Assembly (NCBI GenBank): GCA_946611595.1
Contig: CAMODY010000011.1
Location: 1 to 21,086 of the forward strand
Length of the DNA stretch: 21,086 nt
Direction: 5' to 3'
From: an uncultured Clostridia bacterium
Lineage (GTDB): Bacteria; Bacillota; Clostridia; Lachnospirales; Lachnospiraceae
Shown here: positions 6,591-14,352 of the stretch, in pieces
Numbering within the stretch: position 1 is the first letter of the stretch
Layout of the letters: every line of letters begins with the position of its first letter
Position numbers and translations under genes: made by a program
Notes under the pieces: generated by a model
What the model was told of the DNA's origin: nothing
The model's input: only the letters and a program-made list of their open reading frames with translations
Databases searched by the model: none

Positions 6591-8726
6591 TTACTCCTCA
6601 GCCTTAGGAAATACGACATTGTAGTAGTCGTAATTTGGAACGTTTTGCGAGAAGATCATCTTATTTTTTACGATCTTATTGATGTAATCAACATATTCTT
6701 TGTCAGAAGCAAACTCGGGGTCGTTTGCGCCGTCAAAAGAACAGCCCTCGTTTGGTGTATAAGTTCTGTCTTCTGCATTATAGTAGCCGCGTTCTGTCAG
6801 CCAGTGATAGTTCAGGAAAATGACAAGAGGCTCATAGTTTTCAGCAAATACATCACGTCCGACCAGCATACGTGAGTCATATTCCAGACCGAAAAGGTTT
6901 AACAGGGTAGGAAGTATATCCACACTGCAGACCGGCTCTGTTACATGTACAGAATGTTCTCCGTCAAGCGATGGTGTCCAGATAACAAGAGAGTTGTGGC
7001 TATAGTCCTTTTCAGTCTCAGGGTCAAACCCAAAGAGATTGATGAGGTTCTGTTCAACATCAAAGTATTCTACGTGGCCGGTGTCATCGATCACATAATC
7101 ATCAGAAAGGCTGTAAGGGTAGTGGTCTCCGGTCATAACGATCACGGTGTTTTCAAGTACACCTGCCTTTTCCAGCTCGTCGAGCAGGTATTCCATGGAT
7201 TTTTCAAACTCGAGGTTTGCAGCAAAATAACTAAGAACTGCATCCGTGTAGTCTTTTCCATTTCTATCTGCCCAGCTTCTGACTTCGTCGATATTTTTGC
7301 GGACGACAAAGTTCTTCAGATCATATTTTGAGTGGCCACTTAAGGTCATGAAGTAGGCATTAAACGGCTCTTTGTCAATGAACTTCGGAATCGAAAATTC
7401 CATCATTTCAATATCACTTTGCGGCCAGGCAGTTTTTCCTGTAAGACCTGTCATTCCGGCACCGTTAGCATAAAAGCGACTGTATCCTAAATTGCAGTGC
7501 GTCAGGTTACGATCGAAATAATCAAAGGTTCCATTATGGAATGCGAGACTGGTATAGTTTTCTCTAAGGAGTTCATTTCCTATCGTAAAATGCATATTGT
7601 TTTCGGATGTACGCAGCATCGAATAATAGCCGTTGGACGGAAGAAGTCCTGTTAGGATCTGGAACTCGCCTGTTGTAGTAGAACCGCTCCAAAGCGGCTG
7701 ATAGTAGTCATCAAACACGATGCCGTTATTTACCAGTTTGCAAAGAACCGGTGTCAGCTCCTCGTCCAGGATATAAGGCGTGAATGATTCTGCTGTGATC
7801 TCGATCAGGTTCATACCTTCGAAAAGTCCCGTGTATTCATTCTTCTTTGAAGGCTCCAGACTTTCTACATAAGAATGGATGCGGCTGATATAAATGTTGG
7901 TACTCTGATCGCGCAGCTCATCAAAATTGATCTGGATCATGTTGTAATCATCCGGATTGGATATTTCAGCCGGATGGTCTTTGTCAATCCAGAAATTCTG
8001 TTTCCAGGGATTTGTAAAGATGCTGTAGAGAACATCCAGTTTTGTTGCTGTCTGCACGTCAAACGTCCGGACCGCGCTATCGTAATCAAATTCACTGGTA
8101 AGAAGCTCCCATGGAGGAGAGGTGTTGCACCAGGGAACACCGGCTGCACATTCAAAGATCACAATGACCATCAGGATTTGGATATATCCTAAAGCCTTAA
8201 AACGTTTGAACGTAAACAGCTTAAAGATCAGGAAAAGGATCAGGAAGATGATTGCGGGAACTTCAAAAATCAAGATTGTCGTCCAGTTTCTTAAAATGAT
8301 TTCCTGGATATAGTTTCCGGCGTGCTGTGTAATTCCGTTAGCACCGCCGATAATGGACTGTGGTCCGATGTAGATGCTGAATTCCAGCTTGACGAAATGG
8401 ACGATCAAAAAACCGATGGCAAGTAATTGAATAAAAATAAATGCCAGCCATCCATTTAATTTTTCATTTTTTGTAATGCTGCATAAAAGATCTAAGATCA
8501 AGCCGCCCGCTAAAGAGGCTAAGATGATACCGAGCCAGGAGGTCCATTCCAGCGGCTCTTTCACTGAGATCAGGCGGAAAAAGAATTCCATATACATCAG
8601 TGCTGCAGGAATATACGCAGCGCTGAGGATCTGCCGTGGGCTATATTGTTTGCAATGAGTTAAAAATTCCTTGAGAACAGATTTAAATGATACTTTCTCT
8701 TCTTTTGAATCCATCTTACTTTGCAT
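6591..8726 (-). CDS. LtaS-like membrane sulfatase / phosphoglycerol transferase
   Basis: A 711-residue membrane enzyme of the alkaline phosphatase superfamily, LTA synthase type, which moves phosphoglycerol or a similar group from lipid to an envelope polymer outside the membrane. Five hydrophobic segments (about 34-53, 64-84, 92-112, 149-171, 178-196) precede the extracellular sulfatase domain (about 300-640). Aligned by motif to S. aureus LtaS, the metal and nucleophile residues are present: Glu313 in AESF, Thr350 in GSTTTGEF, His465 in SGHS, and Asp534-His535 in TGDHYPY. Whether it makes lipoteichoic acid or decorates another polymer cannot be told. The start is uncertain: the ATG at 8724-8726 has AAGG only 3 bases upstream, and a second ATG four codons later has a weak site. 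The gene ends 91 bases before telA. Confidence 0.88.
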   Translation of the reverse strand: MQSKMDSKEEKVSFKSVLKEFLTHCKQYSPRQILSAAYIPAALMYMEFFFRLISVKEPLEWTSWLGIILASLAGGLILDLLCSITKNEKLNGWLAFIFIQLLAIGFLIVHFVKLEFSIYIGPQSIIGGANGITQHAGNYIQEIILRNWTTILIFEVPAIIFLILFLIFKLFTFKRFKALGYIQILMVIVIFECAAGVPWCNTSPPWELLTSEFDYDSAVRTFDVQTATKLDVLYSIFTNPWKQNFWIDKDHPAEISNPDDYNMIQINFDELRDQSTNIYISRIHSYVESLEPSKKNEYTGLFEGMNLIEITAESFTPYILDEELTPVLCKLVNNGIVFDDYYQPLWSGSTTTGEFQILTGLLPSNGYYSMLRTSENNMHFTIGNELLRENYTSLAFHNGTFDYFDRNLTHCNLGYSRFYANGAGMTGLTGKTAWPQSDIEMMEFSIPKFIDKEPFNAYFMTLSGHSKYDLKNFVVRKNIDEVRSWADRNGKDYTDAVLSYFAANLEFEKSMEYLLDELEKAGVLENTVIVMTGDHYPYSLSDDYVIDDTGHVEYFDVEQNLINLFGFDPETEKDYSHNSLVIWTPSLDGEHSVHVTEPVCSVDILPTLLNLFGLEYDSRMLVGRDVFAENYEPLVIFLNYHWLTERGYYNAEDRTYTPNEGCSFDGANDPEFASDKEYVDYINKIVKNKMIFSQNVPNYDYYNVVFPKAEE

Positions 8727-8818
8727 TCGCCTTCGTCACAAATTCTAAAAACGGAACAACCATAATAAAAAGAAGACTTGGTTCCGAACTTTTTAATAAT
8801 GTAATATTGCTGACAGCT

Positions 8819-8847
8819 AGAATAGCACAAACCAATTCCTATCACAA
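8819..8847 (-). promoter_or_regulatory. Predicted promoter of the LtaS-like gene
   Basis: On the minus strand TTGTGA (8847-8842), exact 17-base spacer, TATTCT (8824-8819). The start point would be near 8812, giving a leader of about 86 bases. Confidence 0.5.
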
Positions 8848-8850
8848 GAA

Positions 8851-8866
8851 TTAACAAATATTAACC
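8851..8866. promoter_or_regulatory. Direct repeat TTAACA-N4-TTAACC next to the LtaS-like promoter
   Basis: Two near-identical hexamers 10 bases apart (8851-8856 and 8861-8866) lie 4 bases upstream of the -35 of the minus-strand promoter. Their spacing and sequence resemble boxes bound by PhoP/OmpR-type response regulators, such as B. subtilis PhoP on TTAACA repeats. The region is AT-rich, so chance is a real alternative. Confidence 0.3.
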
Positions 8867-8883
8867 CGAAAAAACGGAAATTC

Positions 8884-8903
8884 ACACTTCCTACAAGAAG
8901 TGT
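8884..8903. promoter_or_regulatory. Inverted repeat ACACTTC-N6-GAAGTGT, candidate operator of the ABC transporter
   Basis: Perfect 7-base arms (8884-8890 and 8897-8903) around ctacaa, placed over the -35 region of the predicted ABC transporter promoter, about 20-40 bases before the start point. The size and position suit a dimeric repressor. No regulator gene is in the window. Confidence 0.45.
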
Positions 8904-8917
8904 CTGTATGATATGAT
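8888..8917 (+). promoter_or_regulatory. Predicted extended -10 promoter of the ABC transporter
   Basis: TATGAT at 8912-8917 preceded by TGA (8909-8911) makes an extended -10. The -35 is poor (TTCCTA at 8888-8893, 18-base spacer). The start point would be near 8924. Confidence 0.45.
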
Positions 8918-8954
8918 TTCATATTAGTATTAAAAGGTAGAAATTAGTTTTATC

Positions 8955-11900
8955 ATGTTGCAGATCAAGCATATATCAAAGCAATATAAAACAGGGGAAT
9001 TGGTGCAGCGGGCACTGGATGATGTATCACTTAATTTAAGGGACAATGAGTTCGTTGCAATCTTAGGCCCTTCCGGTTCCGGAAAGACGACCCTGCTTAA
9101 TATTATCGGTGGATTGGATCGCTATGATAGCGGTGATCTGATCATCAATGGCGTATCAACGAAAGAATATAATGATAGAGACTGGGATACCTACAGAAAC
9201 CATTCCATTGGTTTTGTTTTCCAAAGTTATAACCTGATACCACATCAGAACGTCCTTTCAAATGTTGAACTTGCCCTTACGCTTGGAGGCCTTTCTGCAA
9301 AAGAAAGAAAAGAAAAAGCAAAGCAGGCATTAATTCAGGTTGGTTTGGAAGACCATATCTATAAAAAACCAAATCAGATGTCCGGCGGACAGATGCAGCG
9401 TGTGGCGCTTGCAAGAGCACTGGTCAATGATCCGGATATCCTCTTAGCAGATGAGCCGACAGGTGCTCTTGATACCGAAACCAGTATCCAGGTTATGGAT
9501 CTGATCCGGGAGGTGGCTAAGGACCGTCTTGTTGTCATGGTCACCCACAACCCGGAGCTTGCGGATCAATACGCCTCGAGGATCGTCCGTTTAAAAGACG
9601 GAAAGATCATAGATGACAGCATGCCATATACTGACGCGGAAATTGCAGGCAGGAATGTGGCTCCGGCTGCAGTTCCGGTTCCGGCTTTAGTGCCTGAAAT
9701 CAGTGATGACGTCAAAAGTGCGGAAGCTGATATTGGGGCAGATAGATCCAAAAAGAAAAGCGCAGCTCAGAAAGCGTCCAAAGGAAAGACAAAACAGTCC
9801 TCGATGTCTTTCTTAACGTCTCTTGGCTTAAGCTTTAGCAACTTAAGGACGAAAAAAGGCAGAACGATCCTGACCAGTTTTGCAGGCTCGATCGGTATCA
9901 TCGGAATCGCACTGATCCTGTCCCTCTCTACTGGTGTCAACAACTATATCAATAAGATACAGCGTGATACCATGGCGTCTTATCCGATCACAGTCAGTGC
10001 TACCAGTCTGGATCTGACTTCCTTTATGGGAAATAACGGTCCGAATGCGATAGAAGAAGAGGGCGAAGAAGGAGAAGAGGAAGAAAAGCCGGCAGGAAAA
10101 GTCCTGGTAAACTATGGCGATATCGAGGCGAGTTCTGCTGTTTCTACCAGTATCAAAGAAAACAACCTGACGGATTTCAAGAAATATTTAGATGATCCGA
10201 ACAGTGAGATCCACGATTACATTGGTGAGAATGGTATCGTCTATACCTATGATGTGGATTTTAAAGTCTACTCTTATGATGAGCAAAATAAGCTCGTTGA
10301 TTCTGACGTGGATGTCACCTCAGAGTTTTCCGATGAAAACAATGTTCTCGGAAACCTTATGAATGCCAGATCCCTGATGATGAGTAACATGTCCGCAATG
10401 TTTGGCGGAAATGGGAATCAGGATGCAGCAAACTTTTCTGAAATGATGGCCGGCTCAAACGGAACTGCAGTTAGTCCACTGATCACCGATAATTATGAAG
10501 TTGTCTATGGTGAGTGGCCGGACAGCTATGATGAAGTCGTGTTGGTATTAAACAGGAATGATTCTGTCTATTCCGGAGTTTTATATCAGCTCGGTTTTAT
10601 TACAAAAGAGCAGTATACGGCAGCAGTAAAAAAGGTCGAAGGCGAGGAAGAGCCGGAAGAGATTTCACTGGATTACAAGGATCTCTGCGAGCATACCTTC
10701 TATCTGATCACTGCAAGCGATCTGTATGAGAAAACATCTAGTGGTACGTTCAGCTTCAAGGGAAATGATTCTGATAAGTTAGAAGAGGCGGTAAGAACTG
10801 CAGTGCCGCTGCATATTTCAGGAATCGTAAAAGCATCAGAAGATGCAGACCTTAGGAATCTGGAAACGGCTATTGGCTATACAACTATGCTGACCGATTA
10901 TATCGTAGAGCGAGGAAATAACAGTGATGTAATCACTGCACAGAAAGCTTCTCCTGAGATCGATGTACTAACCGGACAGAACTTTATGGAAGAAGAACCG
11001 GATGAAGCGTATAAAGCAGTAAAAGCCAGAAGTTACTTAGAGGGGCTTTCCCATGATGATAAGGCTGATGCTTTTTCTTCCGTTATGGTAGCTGACTATG
11101 AAGGTGCGATGCAGGCGATCATGGCAACCCAGCTGGGACCGATCAGCGAGCAGATAAGTTCTGCGCTTCAAAATGCAATCGGATCTGCTATTTCGCAGGC
11201 TGTTCAGTCTATGATGACACAGATGATGGGCAAGATGCAGACGCAGATGCAGCAGGTAATGCAGCAGGCAATGCAAAAAGCGATGCAGCAGATGATGCAG
11301 CAGATCATGCCTGTTGTTATGGAACAGGTTGCGACACAGATTCAGACGACCATCCTTCCGCAGATTGCACAGAAGATCTTTCCTCAGGTTGTCGAGCAGG
11401 TAGTTCTTCAGAACGTGCAGAATGCGATTACCGCAATGGGAGAACAGCTTCCGGAGCAGCTCGATCCGCTTAAAAAAGTAACAACAATGGAAGAACTGCG
11501 CGATACCTTAAATACAATTGAGTTTGACAAGATTGATTATTCCAAGATTGATTTTAACGCTTTAGATTTCAGCGATATGGATGTGACACAGATCGATTAC
11601 AGCAAGATCGACTTTTCGGTGCTTGACTTTAGTAGTCTTGATTTCAGTAAGATCGATCTTTCTAAAATTGATCTCAGTAAGATTGATGTCAGCGGAATGG
11701 ACTTTAGCGGACTCGATCTCAGTAATATGGATCTTAGCGGCGTGGATTTAGGCAGTCTCGATTTCAGTGGAGTCAGCTCTGCAATGCAAAACCTCTCGCT
11801 CTCTTCTGATGGCGCAGACGGTGCAGAAGCAGTTCAGTACTGGCTGGATAATTTCGCAAACCAAAAATCTTTAGCCACTGTCTTTGATTCCCTGATCGGC

Positions 11901-12518
11901 GTTTCCAGCTATGACGGAAATATGAAGAAATTCGGCATGGTAAGCTATGACGCGCCTTCCATGATCAGTTTGTATGCGGACAGTTTTGAAGGAAAAGACG
12001 GTATAGCGGCATCCATTAAAAACTACAATGAAAAAGTAATTGAGGAAAACAAGATTACATATACCGACTATGTTGCGCTTTTAACTTCATCGATTACGAC
12101 GATCATCAACGCGATCTCTTATGTGCTGATTGGTTTCGTTGGAGTATCGCTATTTGTCTCCTGCATCATGATCGGAATTATTACTAATATTTCTGTACTC
12201 GAAAGAACAAAAGAGATCGGCGTTCTCCGTGCACTAGGAGCGTCCAAACGAAATATCTCCAATGTGTTTAATGCGGAGACATTTATTATCGGATGCTTAT
12301 CCGGAATCATCGGCGTTGGTATCACCTGGCTATTGATCATTCCGATCAATGCGATTGTGCATGCACTGATGGATTCCACTGTGCTGAGTGCAACATTGCC
12401 ACCGCTGAGTGCCGCCATCTTGATCCTGATCAGTATCGGCATCACGATGATCGGCGGTCTGATCCCGGCAAAGAAGGCTTCAAGACAGGACCCTGTCGTG
12501 GCGCTCCGTACGGAATAA
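8955..12518 (+). CDS. MacB-like ABC transporter, ATPase fused to FtsX-type permease, with giant repeat-bearing ectodomain
   Basis: A 1187-residue exporter-type ABC protein. The N-terminal ATPase has Walker A GPSGSGKTT (38-46), signature MSGGQMQRVAL (142-152), Walker B ending DE at 166-167 and the H-loop His198. A charged, Ala/Pro-rich linker (about 220-295) leads to TM1 (about 303-325). The ectodomain spans about 327-1045, some three times that of E. coli MacB, and holds an acidic patch (367-378), a period-4 Met/Gln region (about 730-836) and sixteen pentads with invariant Asp (860-939). Three more TM segments follow (about 1053-1078, 1106-1127, 1146-1168) with the FtsX coupling stretch ERTKEIGVLRALGASKRNI at 1083-1101. 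MacB-class pumps work as dimers in mechanotransmission or export of peptides and lipids; the substrate here is unknown. The start matches the family, but AAGG lies about 17 bases away, so the ribosome site is poor. Confidence 0.92.
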   Translation: MLQIKHISKQYKTGELVQRALDDVSLNLRDNEFVAILGPSGSGKTTLLNIIGGLDRYDSGDLIINGVSTKEYNDRDWDTYRNHSIGFVFQSYNLIPHQNVLSNVELALTLGGLSAKERKEKAKQALIQVGLEDHIYKKPNQMSGGQMQRVALARALVNDPDILLADEPTGALDTETSIQVMDLIREVAKDRLVVMVTHNPELADQYASRIVRLKDGKIIDDSMPYTDAEIAGRNVAPAAVPVPALVPEISDDVKSAEADIGADRSKKKSAAQKASKGKTKQSSMSFLTSLGLSFSNLRTKKGRTILTSFAGSIGIIGIALILSLSTGVNNYINKIQRDTMASYPITVSATSLDLTSFMGNNGPNAIEEEGEEGEEEEKPAGKVLVNYGDIEASSAVSTSIKENNLTDFKKYLDDPNSEIHDYIGENGIVYTYDVDFKVYSYDEQNKLVDSDVDVTSEFSDENNVLGNLMNARSLMMSNMSAMFGGNGNQDAANFSEMMAGSNGTAVSPLITDNYEVVYGEWPDSYDEVVLVLNRNDSVYSGVLYQLGFITKEQYTAAVKKVEGEEEPEEISLDYKDLCEHTFYLITASDLYEKTSSGTFSFKGNDSDKLEEAVRTAVPLHISGIVKASEDADLRNLETAIGYTTMLTDYIVERGNNSDVITAQKASPEIDVLTGQNFMEEEPDEAYKAVKARSYLEGLSHDDKADAFSSVMVADYEGAMQAIMATQLGPISEQISSALQNAIGSAISQAVQSMMTQMMGKMQTQMQQVMQQAMQKAMQQMMQQIMPVVMEQVATQIQTTILPQIAQKIFPQVVEQVVLQNVQNAITAMGEQLPEQLDPLKKVTTMEELRDTLNTIEFDKIDYSKIDFNALDFSDMDVTQIDYSKIDFSVLDFSSLDFSKIDLSKIDLSKIDVSGMDFSGLDLSNMDLSGVDLGSLDFSGVSSAMQNLSLSSDGADGAEAVQYWLDNFANQKSLATVFDSLIGVSSYDGNMKKFGMVSYDAPSMISLYADSFEGKDGIAASIKNYNEKVIEENKITYTDYVALLTSSITTIINAISYVLIGFVGVSLFVSCIMIGIITNISVLERTKEIGVLRALGASKRNISNVFNAETFIIGCLSGIIGVGITWLLIIPINAIVHALMDSTVLSATLPPLSAAILILISIGITMIGGLIPAKKASRQDPVVALRTE
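11211..11462 (+). repeat. Period-4 repeat region (Met/Gln-rich) in the ABC transporter ectodomain
   Basis: Residues 753-836. Met occurs at 753, 757, 761 and every fourth residue to 789, ten in a row, with Gln filling many other places (for example MQQV MQQA MQKA). After that, Ile/Val occupy every fourth place at 784, 788, 792 and on to 816. The five units at 11247-11306 are also near-identical 12-base DNA units beginning ATGCA, four of them ATGCAGCAG. A long amphipathic helix is the simplest reading. Confidence 0.85.
11517..11771 (+). repeat. Pentapeptide-like repeats in the ABC transporter ectodomain
   Basis: Residues 855-939. From residue 861 to 936 an Asp occurs every fifth residue, sixteen times without a break, in the pattern [ILMV]-D-[FYLV]-S-x (for example IDLSK IDLSK IDVSG). 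Ser follows at the same place in 13 of 16 units. This is close to the pentapeptide-repeat consensus A(D/N)Lxx, but with bulky Ile/Leu/Met where the consensus has Ala. Confidence 0.88.
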
Positions 12519-12526
12519 TTTAATAC

Positions 12527-12566
12527 TTTAATAATAAAAAACGTTGTGGTAAAATATCACGTTGTG
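12527..12566 (+). promoter_or_regulatory. Weak promoter candidate and direct repeat before the foldase gene
   Basis: TTTAAT (12527-12532), 17-base spacer, TAAAAT (12550-12555). An 8-base direct repeat ACGTTGTG (12541-12548 and 12559-12566) flanks the -10. The 86-base gap after the ABC gene has no convincing terminator, so read-through from the ABC gene is equally possible. Confidence 0.3.
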
Positions 12567-12604
12567 CGTTTTAAAAATGATTACATAGAAATGAGGTTTT
12601 ATAG

Positions 12605-14236
12605 ATGGATGAAAACAAGACTTTAGACGAGTTGGCAGACGCAGCTGGCGAACTTGTCGAGCCGAAAGTAAAAGATGCTGTTATTGAAGCAGAAGAGATG
12701 GCAGCAGACATTGCAGCTGCTCATGAAAAAGCAGATGAAGCGGCTGAAGCAGCAGAAAGAGCTGCAGTAGAAAAAGCGCTTTCTGAAGAAGCTGTAGCAG
12801 AAGAAGTTAGTTCTGAAGAAATCGCAAATACTGCGGAAGCGGCAGAAGAAATTGCTGAAGCTCATATTGCTGAGGTAGCTGAAGGCAGTGCAGCAGCAGA
12901 AGAAATCAGTGCAAATGCAGCTGAAATCGAAGCTGATATTTTAGCTGCAGGATCTGCAACTGAAGAAGAAGAGATTGCAGAGAAAAAAGCAGTTGAAGAA
13001 GCACTTGACGCTGAAGTTGAAAAAGCAGAAGTTATTGCTGACACTGAAAAGAAGGGCTCTTCTGTAAAAGAGCCTCCGATCATTAAAAAGAAAAAGAAAC
13101 TCGATAAGACAAACGTGATCGTAATAGTTGTTTGTGCGGTCATCGTTCTTGCATGTCTTGCTTTTGTCGGATATAAATCCGGCTGGTTTACACCAAAGCA
13201 GAAGGCAAAAATTGAAGTAGAAGATTATTCTAAGATCGAGGTTTTAAACTCTGCAGTTGAGGTAACAGACGATACTGTACAGCAATATATCACAAACATT
13301 CTTCAGACCCAGTCTGAAACAACACAGGTAACAGAAGGTGTTGTTATGGATGGTGATCAGCTGAACATTGACTATGTTGGTAAACTTGCTTCAACCGGCG
13401 AGGAATTTAGCGGCGGAAGTGCACAGGGCCAGTCCTTGACGATTGGAAGCGGCATGATGATCGACGGATTCGAATCCGGTCTGATCGGCGCTGAAATTGG
13501 AAAGACCAAAACAATCCAGGTTACCTTCCCTGCAGATTATCAAAGCACAGAACTTGCAGGACAGGCAGCAACATTTGATGTTACGATCAACTATAAGTCT
13601 GAGACTGTTGTTCCGGAGCTTACTGACGAGTTCGTAAAGAATTATTCCAGCAACTATCTTGAGAAACAGCTGAATACTGTTGAAGAACTTGAAGAGTATG
13701 TTCATGATTATATTTATCATTACTATCTGCATACTGCTATGTTCGAAGATCTTCAGACAAAAGGAAAATCCATTTCCTACGATGAAGAAGCAGAGGCTAT
13801 GCTGACTCAGTATTCTAAGGACTCCATTGATTACTATGCTGCAATGTATCAGACAACGGCAGATGAGTATGCAGTAATGTACGGATATGCAAATGCAGAT
13901 GAGTATGCTAAAGAAGAGGCGCATTATTATCTGGATACCATTATGCTGGTTGATAAGATCATTAAAGATAAAAAGATCAAATGGACAGATGAGGACCTTG
14001 ATCAGTCATTAGCTCTTTATATGGCAAGAAATGGTTATTCAGATCAGTATACTTTAGAAGAGTTTAAGACTCAGTCCGGTGAGACATGGATGTATCTGTA
14101 CGAGAACTTAGAGTTCAAGTTTGATCTTGCGATGGAGGCACTCGAGCCGAATGTTGTTTTCGTAGACCAGAAGACAGAGCCTGAAACATCAAGTGAAGCA
14201 GTATCTGCAACAGAGGCAGAAAGCGCTTCTAACTAA
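12605..14236 (+). CDS. Membrane-anchored FKBP-type peptidyl-prolyl isomerase, trigger-factor-like foldase
   Basis: A 543-residue single-pass protein that probably helps exported proteins fold. Residues 1-155 are almost all Ala and Glu with some Ile, Ser and Asp, a strongly acidic helical tail. A Lys patch (about 160-168) precedes one TM segment at about 171-190, so by the positive-inside rule the acidic tail is cytoplasmic and the rest outside. An FKBP domain follows at about 243-330 (GDQLNIDYVGKL, GFESGLIGAEIGKTKTIQV, FPADY), then a Tyr-rich helical domain at about 335-525 like the trigger factor C-terminus, and a Ser/Glu tail. The ribosome-binding and N-terminal SurA-like domains of true trigger factor are not seen. 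The ATG has AGG 8 bases upstream. It follows the ABC transporter by 86 bases, so a joint role is possible. Confidence 0.85.
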   Translation: MDENKTLDELADAAGELVEPKVKDAVIEAEEMAADIAAAHEKADEAAEAAERAAVEKALSEEAVAEEVSSEEIANTAEAAEEIAEAHIAEVAEGSAAAEEISANAAEIEADILAAGSATEEEEIAEKKAVEEALDAEVEKAEVIADTEKKGSSVKEPPIIKKKKKLDKTNVIVIVVCAVIVLACLAFVGYKSGWFTPKQKAKIEVEDYSKIEVLNSAVEVTDDTVQQYITNILQTQSETTQVTEGVVMDGDQLNIDYVGKLASTGEEFSGGSAQGQSLTIGSGMMIDGFESGLIGAEIGKTKTIQVTFPADYQSTELAGQAATFDVTINYKSETVVPELTDEFVKNYSSNYLEKQLNTVEELEEYVHDYIYHYYLHTAMFEDLQTKGKSISYDEEAEAMLTQYSKDSIDYYAAMYQTTADEYAVMYGYANADEYAKEEAHYYLDTIMLVDKIIKDKKIKWTDEDLDQSLALYMARNGYSDQYTLEEFKTQSGETWMYLYENLEFKFDLAMEALEPNVVFVDQKTEPETSSEAVSATEAESASN

Positions 14237-14243
14237 ATAGTGA

Positions 14244-14269
14244 AAAAGCACGCAAATATGCGTGCTTTT
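14244..14269 (+). terminator. Hairpin after the foldase gene, 2 bases before the tRNA
   Basis: AAAAGCACGC (14244-14253), loop AAATAT, GCGTGCTTTT (14260-14269). Ten pairs in all, but the only U tract is the four T's that also pair with the A's. It looks like a terminator of the foldase gene, though it ends 2 bases before the first tRNA base. Confidence 0.65.
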
Positions 14270-14271
14270 AT

Positions 14272-14352
14272 GCGGGCGTGGCGGAATTGGCAGACGCGCT
14301 AGACTTAGGATCTAGTACCTCCGGTGTGCAGGTTCAAGTCCTGTCGCCCGCA
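14272..14352 (+). tRNA. tRNA-Leu (anticodon UAG)
   Basis: Class II tRNA of 81 bases. The acceptor GCGGGCG (14272-14278) pairs perfectly with CGCCCGC (14345-14351) and A at 14352 is the discriminator. The anticodon stem CTAGA/TCTAG (14299-14303/14311-14315) encloses loop CTTAGGA with TAG at 14306-14308. The T arm is GCAGG-TTCAAGT-CCTGT (14328-14344) and the long variable arm is 14316-14327. CCA is not encoded (TAC follows), so maturation needs RNase Z trimming and CCA addition; rnz is 5.4 kb downstream. No promoter fits between the preceding hairpin and the tRNA. Confidence 0.97.
14336..14350 (+). repeat. Direct repeat, copy 1 (tRNA 3' end)
   Basis: AAGTCCTGTCGCCCG, from the T loop to the acceptor 3' strand of tRNA-Leu. 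An exact copy lies at 14490-14504, giving a 154-base period. This part of a tRNA is where tyrosine integrases often have attachment sites. Confidence 0.85.

Noticed and set aside
8660..8857. Minus-strand open frame over the LtaS-like promoter and leader
   Set aside because: Starts at TTG inside the predicted promoter, has no family-like sequence, and overlaps the LtaS-like gene in another frame.
8955..9660. ABC gene as an artificial fusion of separate ATPase and permease genes
   Set aside because: The frame is continuous through a plausible linker, and fused ATPase-FtsX proteins of the MacB type are an established class.
11247..11306. Tandem 12-base units as a CRISPR-like or satellite repeat
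   Set aside because: The units keep the reading frame and encode the Met/Gln tetrads; no spacers or conserved palindromic repeats are present.
12862..13143. Ser/Ala-rich antisense frame under the foldase gene
   Set aside because: It is the mirror of the Ala/Glu-rich repeat coding; low complexity, and no ribosome site or homology is evident.
13391..13924. 177-residue antisense frame, Cys/Ile-rich and apparently hydrophobic
   Set aside because: Mirror of the foldase FKBP and Tyr-rich region; composition follows from the sense codons, and no ribosome site is seen.
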